A DNA stretch of 64,000 bases, from NCBI GenBank assembly GCA_949372635.1, contig CASIAB010000006.1, positions 1-64,000 on the forward strand, read 5' to 3'. How positions within the stretch are numbered: the first letter of the stretch is position 1; the number at the start of each line of letters is the position of its first letter. Positions 17,601 through 27,335 of the stretch are shown here, piece after piece. This stretch comes from an uncultured Pseudomonadales bacterium (GTDB lineage: Bacteria; Pseudomonadota; Gammaproteobacteria; Pseudomonadales; Pseudohongiellaceae). The translations under genes were made by a program, and so were the position numbers. A model generated the notes under the pieces. That model did no database searches. It saw only the letters and a list, made by a program, of their open reading frames with translations, and was not told the origin of the DNA.

Positions 17601-18398
17601 CTATTGAATGCCAGATGAGATCTGTAGCGCTTCCAGATTTTCCTGGAGGCGGAACAGGCTTTCATTGATCTGTAGCCTGTGGGCATTCACAGACTCCATG
17701 GATTCTTCCATATATTCCAATCTGCCAACCAAGCCTAGTACGGTGCTATCGCCGCTATTAAGCGACTGGCGTATTGAGGAAAGGTCGCCACGCATTGAAT
17801 CAAGCTCCTGAACTAAGGTGTTTAGGCCATTAACAGATTGCATGATTGCCACGACATCGTTATTCAAGGCATTGATCTTCGTCTCACTCGCCATTACAAG
17901 CTGACTGCTCGAGGCGATCTGTTGGCTATTTGCAGCTGCGGTTTCATTCTGCCCTTCGTTTACTAGGCCAATTTTCGCGATCTCAGACTGCAGATCCTCT
18001 ATAGAGTCATTAATTACACGTCGCGCAGCCCAGAGCTTGTCTATCTCCGAGAAATTGAAGTCCATTCTCTCGAACATATTGAATGCAGATTCTTCAGTAG
18101 ATTCTCCAGCAAGAGCGAGACGTCTCTCCAAATCAGCGATACGGAGTTCGGCCTGCTCCCAATCGTTCAGATATTCACCGTAGCCCAGATAGGCAACATA
18201 GCCGGCAGTACCTATCGCGAAAACGATCAGTGTCAGCATGATACGCACTGGCCACGTGCTCACCGTCACCTTCTCAGCATGATAGCCAGGGCGAACGATA
18301 TCCTGCCCCTGCGCACGCTTGTTGCTTAGATGAGTATCTACATCGTCGCGGTCTGGGACAATTGGAGGAATGTTATCTAGATCGTCGCTGTTTATCAT
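17601..18398 (-). CDS. Single-pass membrane protein with coiled coil, unknown function
   Basis: A 265-residue protein I do not recognise. A charged cytoplasmic tail (1-50) is followed by one transmembrane segment (about 50-75, VRIMLTLIVFAIGTAGYVAYLGYG). A long periplasmic region with heptad-like leucines and few prolines follows (about 80-262), for example WEQAELRIADLERRLAL and LNTLVQELDSMRGDLSSI. The layout resembles envelope scaffold or tether proteins. It is divergent from a PuuD-like membrane protein gene and convergent with a crotonase. No function can be assigned. Confidence 0.8.
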   Translation of the reverse strand: MINSDDLDNIPPIVPDRDDVDTHLSNKRAQGQDIVRPGYHAEKVTVSTWPVRIMLTLIVFAIGTAGYVAYLGYGEYLNDWEQAELRIADLERRLALAGESTEESAFNMFERMDFNFSEIDKLWAARRVINDSIEDLQSEIAKIGLVNEGQNETAAANSQQIASSSQLVMASETKINALNNDVVAIMQSVNGLNTLVQELDSMRGDLSSIRQSLNSGDSTVLGLVGRLEYMEESMESVNAHRLQINESLFRLQENLEALQISSGIQ

Positions 18399-18560
18399 GG
18401 ACTAATGTTATCATAGAAAACGCCATCTCATTCCATCCCTCCCGCCACTCAATATCTAAGTCTTCAGGCCGATGGTTAAATACAGTCAATTCATACCGAC
18501 TAAACACTTCGGGCTCACGTGGGTATGAAACAATTCATAAACGAGTCCTGGAGCCCCACT

Positions 18561-19238
18561 ATGATGGAGTTAGAAAATTTAATATCGTATCTATTTCGCT
18601 GGATCCACATGTTCGCTGGCGTGATCTGGATCGGCATATTGTATTACTTCAATTTTGTACAGACAGAGTTCTTCAAGGTAACGGATGCTGGCACAAAATC
18701 TGCCGTTATCTCTAAACTCGTTCCGCGGGCGCTCTGGTGGTTCCGGTATGGCGCCCTTCTCACTTTCATATCGGGCTTAGCATTAGCAGGCTATCTCGCC
18801 AGTGCGGTTAATTTTTATATCATGATTGGCATGTTAATGGGCACGCTAATGTTTCTTAATGTTTGGCTAATCATATGGCCGGCACAGAAGATCGTAATAG
18901 CCTCAACCGATGCTGTCATCGGCGGCGGCGAAGCCGACCCCGCAGCTGCAGGCGCTCTGGCTAGAGCAGGTCTTGCATCACGAACAAATACCCTCTTTTC
19001 TCTTCCTATGCTATTTTTCATGGGCGCATCGGGCCACTTAGGGGGAGCAGGACGGTTACCCATATCGATGGAAGGTGGAGTTAGCAGTCTGGCACAAATT
19101 ATCTGCGTTGTTATTATCCTCGGCTTACAGTTCAATGCCATAAAGGGAAAGCAGGGACCAATGACAAGTATAGTTGGCGTCATTCACTGCGGCATTGCAC
19201 TCGGCGCAGCCTTGCTACTTATCATGCAATTGCTTTAG
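18561..19238 (+). CDS. PuuD-like (urate hydroxylase N-terminal type) membrane protein
   Basis: A polytopic membrane protein (about 225 aa) with LFRWIHMFAGVIWIGILYYFNFVQ at the N-terminus, ALWWFRYGALLTFISGLALAGY, FLNVWLIIWPAQK and MLFFMGASGHLGG. This matches the membrane domain of PuuD-type urate hydroxylases and the related COG3748 family. The cytochrome c domain of genuine urate oxidases is absent, so urate oxidation is doubtful. I chose ATG 18561 because TGGAG lies 7 nt upstream and homologues begin near MELENLI. Starts at GTG 18519 and ATG 18525 are also in frame. Confidence 0.72.
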   Translation: MMELENLISYLFRWIHMFAGVIWIGILYYFNFVQTEFFKVTDAGTKSAVISKLVPRALWWFRYGALLTFISGLALAGYLASAVNFYIMIGMLMGTLMFLNVWLIIWPAQKIVIASTDAVIGGGEADPAAAGALARAGLASRTNTLFSLPMLFFMGASGHLGGAGRLPISMEGGVSSLAQIICVVIILGLQFNAIKGKQGPMTSIVGVIHCGIALGAALLLIMQLL

Positions 19239-19454
19239 AAAAAGACATGGGGCACGTATCGCAAGCTTTCAGCTTCGGTTCGTGCCCAATTAATTAGCCC
19301 TCGAACATCATCTCTGGCGTTTTTCGCACATGCGTTTCCTGTTATAATAACTGTCTCATCGCACTGCCAGACACCTCTGTTAACACTGAAAAATTTCAGA
19401 GAATGGGCTGGTGTTTGCCTTGTATTTGTAATCCCTCAATGGAATGTAGAAATT

Positions 19455-20049
19455 ATGAATCTAGAATTACCCGTGCTTCCTTTTGCAAAAGAAGCGTTAG
19501 AGCCGCATATGTCTGCCAACACCTTGACCATACACCACGGCAAACATCACAATGCTTACGTAGTAAAAGGCAATGAATTACTGGCTGAAGCGAATATTTC
19601 TGCTGACAGCTTAGAAGAACTTGTAAAAAAAAACGATTAAAGCAGGCGGAGCCCTGTTTAATAACGTGGGACAGCACTACAACCACAGCTTCTTCTGGAA
19701 GAGTCTTAGCGCTTCCGGTGGTGGCGCTCCAACTGGAGCTATCGCCACAAAGATAGACGAGGCCTTCGGCAGCTACGACAACTTCAAAGCAGAGTTCGTT
19801 GCAGACGGAATGGGACAATTCGGCAGCGGCGGGGCATGGCTAGTAAATGATGGAGGGAAGCTACAAATCGCAAATTCCGCCAACGCAGGAACCCCGCTAA
19901 CCGGCGGCGCAACCCCAATCTTAGTCTGCGACGTATGGGAGCACGCCTACTATCTAGACTTCCAAAATCGCAGAACAGACTTCCTAGGCTCATTCCTAGA
20001 CAACCTAGTAAACAGGGACTTTGCCAACAAGAACCTAGCTGGCGCTTAA
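19455..20049 (+). pseudogene. sodB: Iron/manganese superoxide dismutase with +1 frameshift in an A9 tract
   Basis: Frame 1 (19455-19640) encodes [20 protein letters not shown]...[11 protein letters not shown], the SodB N-terminal helical hairpin with two metal-ligand histidines region. It stops right after a run of nine A at 19625-19633. Frame 2 resumes as [22 protein letters not shown] and continues to 20049 with GQFGSGGAWLV and VCDVWEHAYYLDFQNRR, carrying the remaining metal ligands (D and H in DVWEHAYY). Removing one A restores a full-length enzyme of about 197 aa. The rest of the protein is undamaged, so this could be a sequencing error, a slippage-tolerant gene or a fresh mutation. A strong terminator follows. 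Confidence 0.88.
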
Positions 20050-20072
20050 GACTAGTAACAAGCCAGAACGAA

Positions 20073-20106
20073 AAAAGGCAACACCTCGCAGTGTTGCCTT
20101 TCTGTT
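20073..20106 (+). terminator. Rho-independent terminator of sodB
   Basis: AAAGGCAACAC and GTGTTGCCTTT form a perfect 11-bp stem (20074-20084 with 20091-20101) around a 6-nt loop, followed by TCTGTT on the plus strand. A preceding A-run means it could also work for the opposite strand. It sits 24 bp after the sodB stop. Confidence 0.85.
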
Positions 20107-20133
20107 AATCGAAATCCTGATCAACTCGCCTTC

Positions 20134-20271
20134 AAAATCGGTCGTTGAGAAGAAATAGAGCCTTCCTGTCGAGGCGCTTTAGGAGGCCGAAGCACAGCGT
20201 ATAGACCATGCTCATCGGAAGCCCTAAAGCAACGAAGCCAGGGAGGCTTCCCCCCCCCCGACGGCCGATTT

Positions 20272-20272
<1 letters not shown>
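20134..20272. repeat. 139-nt extended imperfect palindrome (structured element)
   Basis: Nested pairing arms are visible. AAAATCGGTCGT (20134-20145) pairs with ACGGCCGATTTT (20261-20272). AGCCTTCCTG (20159-20168) pairs with CAGGGAGGCT (20239-20248). TCG (20169-20171) pairs with CGA (20233-20235). GCTTTAGG (20176-20183) pairs with CCTAAAGC (20223-20230). CCGA (20187-20190) pairs with TCGG (20215-20218), and AGCA (20191-20194) with TGCT (20209-20212). It fills the space between the sodB terminator and the groEL stop codon and includes a run of ten C (20250-20259). It could be a groEL 3' UTR structure, a small RNA or a non-autonomous palindromic element. Confidence 0.6.
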
Positions 20273-21942
<1,670 letters not shown>

Positions 21943-21974
21943 CTAAATGATTGTTGGAGTCGAAAACTGATGAT

Positions 21975-22286
21975 CTACTTCTTCTTTTTCGCCTTCGTCT
22001 TTTCGATAACGCCAAATATTTCGCTTTCATTCAAAATCAATAACTCTTCGTCACCAATTTTAACTGTGTTGCTGGAATACTTTCCAAAAACAACGGTATC
22101 ACCAACGTTTAAGTCCACAGGCTGAGTAGTACCATTCTCCTGACGCTTGCCAGGACCAACAGCTACAACTTCACCTTGTGCTGGCTTTTCAGTTGCAGAA
22201 CCCGGAAGCACTATGCCTCCTGCGCTGGTTGACTCTTCTTCCATGCGTCGAACGACAACGCGATCTTGTAAAGGCCGGATATTCAT
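21975..22286 (-). CDS. groES: Co-chaperonin GroES (10 kDa)
   Basis: GroES caps the GroEL ring as a heptamer. The 103-residue protein starts [21 protein letters not shown]. It has the mobile loop [16 protein letters not shown] (about 19-34) and the [12 protein letters not shown] segment. A lysine-rich tail (KTKAKKKK) extends it slightly beyond the usual 96-97 residues. GGGAGAG upstream of the ATG on the minus strand is a good ribosome binding site. It is the first gene of the groESL operon. Confidence 0.97.
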   Translation of the reverse strand: MNIRPLQDRVVVRRMEEESTSAGGIVLPGSATEKPAQGEVVAVGPGKRQENGTTQPVDLNVGDTVVFGKYSSNTVKIGDEELLILNESEIFGVIEKTKAKKKK

Positions 22287-22435
22287 TATGTATCTCTCCC
22301 AAATCGAACGATTTGATTAACAGTACTGAAAAAAATCGCCTCTGCCCCGGTGGCTGACGCAATCATCCTCAAATTACCAATCTCCAGCGCAGGCTGCCAA
22401 TTCAGGCATTCCACGCAAATTAGTTGATGACATCT

Positions 22436-22463
22436 AAATGGGGATAGTCGTAGGGAATTCAAT
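22436..22463 (-). promoter_or_regulatory. Sigma-32 (heat-shock) type promoter of groESL
   Basis: On the minus strand ATTGAATT (22456-22463, -35-like) is followed after 12 nt by CCCCATTT (22436-22443), matching the CTTGAA / CCCCATnT pattern of RpoH promoters known for groESL in gammaproteobacteria. It lies 150 nt upstream of the groES start. No CIRCE inverted repeat (HrcA operator) is visible near groES. Confidence 0.65.
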
Positions 22464-22531
22464 GCTTTTGAGACTTTTACCGAGTTTTTTTTCGACTTAG
22501 CAAATAGCGATAACGTATCTTATTGTTTTTG

Positions 22532-23062
22532 TTAATTTTTTTTATTAAAATCAGCATCTGATTTTAGCTCACTTTCGGGAAGTGAAGCCGACTCCTCATA
22601 GTAGTCGCCCTCGTAGACATTCGGGTCGCCTTGTCGACCCCGTTGGTCGCCTCCACTACTAAAGTGACCAAAGCTAGCCCCTGAGGCTGACCCATCCATA
22701 GCTTTGACCATGCCCGATCTAATCACAGATCTTGCGATCTGCCTGCGTAGGGGGGCAGTTAGCAAGACAAAACCGATCGTATCGGTTATGAATCCGGGGG
22801 TTAGCAGAAGCGCCCCCGCCGCCGCGAGCAGCATCCCTTCAACTATTTCCTGTGCGGGTAATTGTCCTGATTGAAGCCTCTGGTTCGCTCGGGTCAGTGT
22901 AGCGAACCCTTGACGCTTTAAAATCTGCACTCCAATAACCGCCGTCGCAACCACCATACCGAGCGTTGTAAGCGAACCAATTCGATCGCTGATCTCAAAT
23001 AACAGCAACATTTCACCCAGGGGCACCAAGATGAAAAAGATGAAAAGAAAACGCACGGGCAA
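22532..23062 (-). CDS. fxsA: FxsA family membrane protein
   Basis: A 176-residue inner-membrane protein with N-terminal hydrophobic segments (about 1-22 and 28-45) and the family motif LLFEISDRIGSLTTLGMVVATAVIGVQILKRQG. A conserved LLAAAGALLLTPGFITDTIGFVLL segment follows. In E. coli, FxsA overproduction relieves F-plasmid exclusion of phage T7. The normal role is not known. The hydrophilic, glycine- and serine-rich tail (about 120-176) is variable in the family. It is divergent from the alkyltransferase-like gene and is followed by groES. Confidence 0.87.
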   Translation of the reverse strand: MPVRFLFIFFILVPLGEMLLLFEISDRIGSLTTLGMVVATAVIGVQILKRQGFATLTRANQRLQSGQLPAQEIVEGMLLAAAGALLLTPGFITDTIGFVLLTAPLRRQIARSVIRSGMVKAMDGSASGASFGHFSSGGDQRGRQGDPNVYEGDYYEESASLPESELKSDADFNKKN

Positions 23063-23105
23063 CCTCGGTTGAATTTATAATACGCCTACGTTAACACGAT
23101 AGCGG

Positions 23106-23450
23106 ATGCATCAACTATTGGTTATGAACGACTCAGTGTTCAACAACAAAGAGAAGATCTGGCAAATCGTCTATCAGATCCCCAGGGGGAAAGTCTCTAG
23201 TTATGGGCAGGTGGCTAGATTAGCTGGCCTACCCGGATATGCCAGATACGTAGGTCATGCGATGAGAAACCTTCCCACTGGAACCAAGCTTCCTTGGCAC
23301 CGAGTTGCGAATTCTCAGGGAAAACTCTCTTTCCCCGCCGCCAGTCGTGAATACCAGACACAGAAAGGAAGACTAGAGGCTGAAGGGGTGATGTTTGTGA
23401 ACGGTAGGTTCTCGTTAAAAGACTATGGCTGGAATCAGGACATCGGCTGA
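23106..23450 (+). CDS. Alkyltransferase-like DNA repair protein (Cys to Trp in active site)
   Basis: A 114-residue homologue of the C-terminal domain of O6-alkylguanine-DNA alkyltransferase with PRGKVSSYGQVARLAGLPG (helix-turn-helix entry) and PWHRVANSQGKL. The acceptor cysteine of the PCHRV motif is replaced by tryptophan (W64), the defining feature of ATL proteins. These bind O6-alkylguanine without repairing it and flag it for nucleotide excision repair. The last 16 bp overlap the end of the convergent ampG gene. The start at 23106 or the in-frame ATG at 23124 are both possible. Confidence 0.9.
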   Translation: MHQLLVMNDSVFNNKEKIWQIVYQIPRGKVSSYGQVARLAGLPGYARYVGHAMRNLPTGTKLPWHRVANSQGKLSFPAASREYQTQKGRLEAEGVMFVNGRFSLKDYGWNQDIG

Positions 23451-24790
23451 GCTGCTTGCTCCGGCTCATAAGATTTCATCAGTCTTCTAACCCAAACCAA
23501 AAGACACAGCCCAGGGATGACCATTAGGCTGGTCAGTACGAAAAAGAAAGCCCAGTCGCCGTTAAGAAAATCCACAAGCGCCCCACTTCCAGCCGCCAGA
23601 GTAGTCCTGCCTAGATTAGAAATCGATACCATTAGGGCGTATTGAGTACCCGTATACGTCCGACTCGTGAAGTAGGAAACAAAGGAAACGAAAGCAACCG
23701 TTGAAAAAGCCACAAAAAAATTATCGATAATTAGGGTGAAAATAAACAGGTTAGTATTCGGCCCAACAATCGCTATCAGCGCATACAACAAGTTAGCAAC
23801 GGCCATAGCGACACCTGCAATAAACAAGCCCCTCATCACACCAAATCGCGTATTAACCATAGCCGCTAGAATGGCGAATGCAGCTGTAACCAAGCCTCCA
23901 AAAAATTTTGAATAAAAACTAATCTGATCCGTAGTAAAGCCAACCTCAACATAAAAAATCAATGACATCCGGCCCAGCATGGATTCGCCCAGCTTAAACA
24001 CCAGCAGGAACAACAACACAGCCGAGGCCAGTCGAAATCCACAGCGATTGAAAAACTCCTTAAATGGGCCAATAAAATATTTTGTCATCCAAGCAGAAAC
24101 AGATTTTTCTGCACTTTTTACTTCCGGTACTAAATCAGCATCTTCGATGACCGGTTCGGGCGATGCTATAACTAGGACTAAAATAAACACATAGAGTAAG
24201 ATCAGGTAGCGATAGACAACTGGCCAATCCAGCCCAATTGTTTCGCCACCCAAAGCCAGAGCCAGCGCACCGCCAATAAACCCGTATCCAGCCCACCAGC
24301 CACTCGTAGTCATCGCGGCGGCGTAAGGCATCTTCATGTCCATTTCATCTCGGGAAAATATAGTAATACGGTAGGCATCGACGGCAATATCTAGAGTTGC
24401 ACTAAATATAGCAATGGCAACTGAAATAAATGTTACGTAAAGTAAATTTTCCCTAGGATCACCAAAGCTAATTGCAAACAGCAACAAAGCGATAGCCACC
24501 TGACAAAATAGAATCCAGGATCGACGCTGACCAAACAGACGATAGAGTATGGGTAGTTTTATCCTGTCGACAAACGGCGCCCACATCCAATTAATTGCAT
24601 AGACAGTACTTATCGCCCCAATAAAACCAATGGTAGATCGGGAAAACCCAGATTCCTGTAACCACAAGGTTAGAACAGAACCGGTTAACACAAAGGGAAA
24701 GCCACTACAAAACCCAAACAACAAAATCGTCAGAAAGCGCCTGTCTCTTAGCGCTCGAATTGAATCTGCGAATGAAAGTTTCTGTGACAC
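23435..24790 (-). CDS. ampG: AmpG-like muropeptide MFS transporter
   Basis: A 451-residue major facilitator protein with about 12 transmembrane segments. It starts MSQKLSFADSIRALRDRRFLTILLFGFCSGFPFVLTG and contains WLQESGFSRSTIGFIGA and INWMWAPFVDRIKLP, characteristic of AmpG permeases. AmpG imports GlcNAc-anhydroMurNAc peptides from the periplasm for murein recycling. AmpD, which processes them in the cytoplasm, is encoded at 32069 in this window. It is slightly shorter than E. coli AmpG (491 aa). The stop region overlaps the ATL gene end to end. Confidence 0.85.
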   Translation of the reverse strand: MSQKLSFADSIRALRDRRFLTILLFGFCSGFPFVLTGSVLTLWLQESGFSRSTIGFIGAISTVYAINWMWAPFVDRIKLPILYRLFGQRRSWILFCQVAIALLLFAISFGDPRENLLYVTFISVAIAIFSATLDIAVDAYRITIFSRDEMDMKMPYAAAMTTSGWWAGYGFIGGALALALGGETIGLDWPVVYRYLILLYVFILVLVIASPEPVIEDADLVPEVKSAEKSVSAWMTKYFIGPFKEFFNRCGFRLASAVLLFLLVFKLGESMLGRMSLIFYVEVGFTTDQISFYSKFFGGLVTAAFAILAAMVNTRFGVMRGLFIAGVAMAVANLLYALIAIVGPNTNLFIFTLIIDNFFVAFSTVAFVSFVSYFTSRTYTGTQYALMVSISNLGRTTLAAGSGALVDFLNGDWAFFFVLTSLMVIPGLCLLVWVRRLMKSYEPEQAAQPMS

Positions 24791-24834
24791 ATTAAATTCC
24801 TAAATCGTCCTAAACTGCAGGACTGAGTAAACAA

Positions 24835-25320
24835 TTAGTCACGAAAATTATCGTACTGCAAAGGAACGCCATAACTGCCCTCCTTAAGCAAAGCCATTAC
24901 TTGCTGAAGATCGTCGCGCTTCTTTCCCGTCACGCGCAACTTGTCGCCTTGGATCGCAGTTTGTACTTTGAGCTTGGCCTCTTTGACAGCCTTCACAATT
25001 TTGCGGGCAATATCTGCCTCAATACCTTGCTGCACTGTAACGATCATACTTGCCTTCTGGCCCACCAGTTGGACGTCACCTTCTTTAAGGCTCTTAGTAT
25101 CGATACCACGCTTTACCATTTTTGAGCGCAGCATTTCTAACATTTGTTGGATTTGAAAGTCGGCTTCGGCGCTTACCTTAATATTAGAATCGTTATCCAA
25201 CTCGAATGAGGCATCTATTCCCTTAAAATCAAAACGCGTTCCCACCTCTCGATTAGACTGATCTAAAGCATTGTTCAACTCATGCATATCAACTTCTGAA
25301 ACTATATCGAACGAAGGCAT
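24835..25320 (-). CDS. yajQ: YajQ family cyclic-di-GMP-binding protein
   Basis: A 161-residue protein that starts MPSFDIVSEVDMHELNNALDQSNREVGTRFDFKG and ends with GSYGVPLQYDNFRD, both nearly invariant in the YajQ (DUF520) family. Family members have two ferredoxin-like domains, bind nucleic acids or nucleotides, and in Xanthomonas bind cyclic di-GMP to alter transcription. It is monocistronic here, 44 bp downstream of the ampG start on the same strand. The length matches the family. Confidence 0.95.
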   Translation of the reverse strand: MPSFDIVSEVDMHELNNALDQSNREVGTRFDFKGIDASFELDNDSNIKVSAEADFQIQQMLEMLRSKMVKRGIDTKSLKEGDVQLVGQKASMIVTVQQGIEADIARKIVKAVKEAKLKVQTAIQGDKLRVTGKKRDDLQQVMALLKEGSYGVPLQYDNFRD

Positions 25321-25419
25321 CGCTTACTCAACTCCTATCTATCGGCAGAAAAACTCAACCTGCATTGTAATTTTTTAAATGGCAGTCGCCTAAAATCTAA
25401 TACTAAGACGGACAAGTAG

Positions 25420-25458
25420 CTTATCATTAATAGTGAATGCAACACATTAAATGATAAG
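25420..25458. promoter_or_regulatory. Paired inverted half-sites upstream of ABC permease (possible Fur site)
   Basis: CTTATCATT (25420-25428) and AATGATAAG (25450-25458) are perfect inverted copies 21 nt apart. Each resembles part of the iron-regulator Fur consensus (AATGATAA core). They lie 85-125 nt upstream of the FecCD-type permease start. The match to Fur is partial, and a hairpin or an unrelated regulator site is also possible. Confidence 0.35.
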
Positions 25459-25543
25459 ATCGTCCAAGTCCCGATATTGCTGAATTTTCGAAGCTTGTTT
25501 AATAACACAGCACACCTATAGACAAATCTTCAGGAAACCACTT

Positions 25544-26524
25544 TTGATCGCTCAAAAGCAAATACTACTACTGATAGCGCTAACAGCATTCTGTGTAGCT
25601 AGCATGGTTTTCTCACTGCTAAGTGGTAGCGTCGACATAACGGTAGCGCAGCTGATCCAGAGTATTGTTTCGTCAGAATCCAGCCTCAACTCGCAGGTAC
25701 TGCAAGAAATTCGCGTACCCCGAACTTTGGCAGCGTTCGTGACAGGCGGCTTGCTAGGGCTATCCGGTGCGATCATGCAAGTGCTACTGCGCAATCCTCT
25801 CGCCGACCCCTATATCTTAGGCATTTCTGGTGGTGCGGCAGTTGGAGCTCTATCGGCGATACTCGTTGGAGCCACAGGGTTTTGGCTATCGAACGCCGCT
25901 TTCGCTGGCGCCCTATTCTCAATATTTCTAGTCTTTGGAATCGCCAATAAATTTGGCAACTGGTCTGTGACAAGATTGCTGCTAACGGGTGTTGTAGTTT
26001 CTGCTGGCTGGGGTGCCGTAATTAATATCCTGCTCACCACAAGTTCCACCAACAATGTGCAGAGCATGTTATTTTGGCTGATGGGCGACCTGAGTCAGAG
26101 CAGCGTCAATTCTGCTCATTACCTACTATTGCTGGTAGGTCTGGTTGGCGGCATTGCTGTTAGTCGCTCTTTAAATGTACTCATACGGGGCGAGTTATTA
26201 GCCGTGAGCCTGGGGGTCAATATAACCTCGCTACGGCTACTGTTATTCTTTTCAGCATCAATATTTACAGCAACCGCCGTAACAATCGCCGGGTCTGTCG
26301 GATTTGTTGGTCTTATAATCCCGCACATGCTGCGCTTAGTGGGCGCACGAGATCACCGCATATTAATACCCTCTTGTGTTTTGCTAGGGGGAAGTTTTCT
26401 CGTCCTGGCAGATAGTCTGGCCCGAACATTGATAGCCCCACAGCAGCTTCCCGTTGGTGTAGTTACCGCAGTCATCGGTGTGCCTGCCTTTATTATGATT
26501 CTACGGTCTACAATTCGGAAATAG
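25544..26524 (+). CDS. FecCD-family ABC transporter permease (siderophore/heme/B12 type)
   Basis: A 326-residue polytopic permease of the FecCD/BtuC family. It shows the conserved segments RVPRTLAAFVTGGLLGLSGAIMQ, RNPLADPYILGISGGA and GSVGFVGLIIPHMLRLVGARDHR, the last containing the ATPase-coupling helix. Substrates of the family are ferric siderophores, heme or cobalamin. I use a TTG start at 25544, 8 nt after AGGA, because the next ATG would remove part of the first membrane helix. The ATPase gene follows after 1 bp. No substrate-binding protein is nearby. Confidence 0.88.
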   Translation: MIAQKQILLLIALTAFCVASMVFSLLSGSVDITVAQLIQSIVSSESSLNSQVLQEIRVPRTLAAFVTGGLLGLSGAIMQVLLRNPLADPYILGISGGAAVGALSAILVGATGFWLSNAAFAGALFSIFLVFGIANKFGNWSVTRLLLTGVVVSAGWGAVINILLTTSSTNNVQSMLFWLMGDLSQSSVNSAHYLLLLVGLVGGIAVSRSLNVLIRGELLAVSLGVNITSLRLLLFFSASIFTATAVTIAGSVGFVGLIIPHMLRLVGARDHRILIPSCVLLGGSFLVLADSLARTLIAPQQLPVGVVTAVIGVPAFIMILRSTIRK

Positions 26525-26525
26525 C

Positions 26526-27293
26526 ATGGCGATCCTTACTATCCACTCTCTTAACCTTCAGATTGAGAACAAAATTCTTTGTCGCGACCTGAGTGTGCAG
26601 ATTGGAGAAAATCAGCGTTGGGGATTGCTAGGGAAAAACGGAGCCGGCAAAACTACTTTATTACATGCACTGATAGGACAGCGCCGAGCAAGTCAGGGCA
26701 GCATTCGGTTAGATGGAAAGAGTATCTACGATCTAAAGCAGAGGGAGCTCGCGAGTAAAGTTGGCATCCTATTTCAGCAAGGCATCGAAGCACTGCCTGC
26801 AACAGTTTTCGAAACAGTAATGCTAGGACGCCACCCCCATACGCAGTCTCTTCTATGGGACGATCAGAAAGACATTGAGATCGCCGAAAGCGCCTTAGAC
26901 GCCTTCAACTTAGATCAATTAAAAGAACGCGACGTAGGCACTTTATCTGGGGGTGAACTGCAAAGGTTGGCCCTGGCCATGCTGCTAGCTCAGACTCCGC
27001 AGCTTTTCTTACTGGACGAACCGAGCAATCATTTGGATGTCGCTTTTCAGATAAAACTACTATCGGTACTTACGAATAAAGTTGCCGAGACCTCAGCCAG
27101 CTTGATCATGGCAACGCACGACATCAATCTCGCGTTCAGATTTTGCGAGAACATAATCTTATTGCTGGCCGATGGTGAATCGCTAGTGGGAAGAAGTGTC
27201 GATGTGCTGACCGAAGAGAACTTGAGCCAAGCCTATGGCTGCCCCATCAAGTCTGTTAGCAGCGGTGATCACAGACTATTCTATCCAGCCTAA
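26526..27293 (+). CDS. ABC transporter ATP-binding protein (FecE/BtuD/HmuV type)
   Basis: A 255-residue ATPase with Walker A GKNGAGKTT (about 38-46), Q-loop in ILFQQG, signature LSGGELQRL (about 141-149), Walker B LFLLDEPSNHLD and the switch histidine in MATHDINLAF. The sequence groups with ATPases for iron-siderophore, heme or B12 import. It begins 1 bp after the permease stop, so the pair is translationally coupled. The substrate is undefined because no binding protein or receptor is adjacent. Confidence 0.9.
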   Translation: MAILTIHSLNLQIENKILCRDLSVQIGENQRWGLLGKNGAGKTTLLHALIGQRRASQGSIRLDGKSIYDLKQRELASKVGILFQQGIEALPATVFETVMLGRHPHTQSLLWDDQKDIEIAESALDAFNLDQLKERDVGTLSGGELQRLALAMLLAQTPQLFLLDEPSNHLDVAFQIKLLSVLTNKVAETSASLIMATHDINLAFRFCENIILLLADGESLVGRSVDVLTEENLSQAYGCPIKSVSSGDHRLFYPA

Positions 27294-27300
27294 TTCCACC

Positions 27301-27321
27301 GAGGCTGACTGGATCAGTCTC
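27301..27321. terminator. Possible weak bidirectional hairpin between ABC ATPase and aceF
   Basis: GAGGCTGA (27301-27308) and TCAGTCTC (27314-27321) form an 8-bp stem with one G-T pair in the 42-bp gap between two convergent genes. No clear T-tract follows on either strand, so termination is uncertain. Confidence 0.3.
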
Positions 27322-27335
27322 AGACATTTGTAATG

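Noticed and set aside
25321..25543. Cobalamin riboswitch before the FecCD-type permease
   Set aside because: No B12-box (GCCACTG-type) or conserved riboswitch core can be seen; only an inverted repeat is present.
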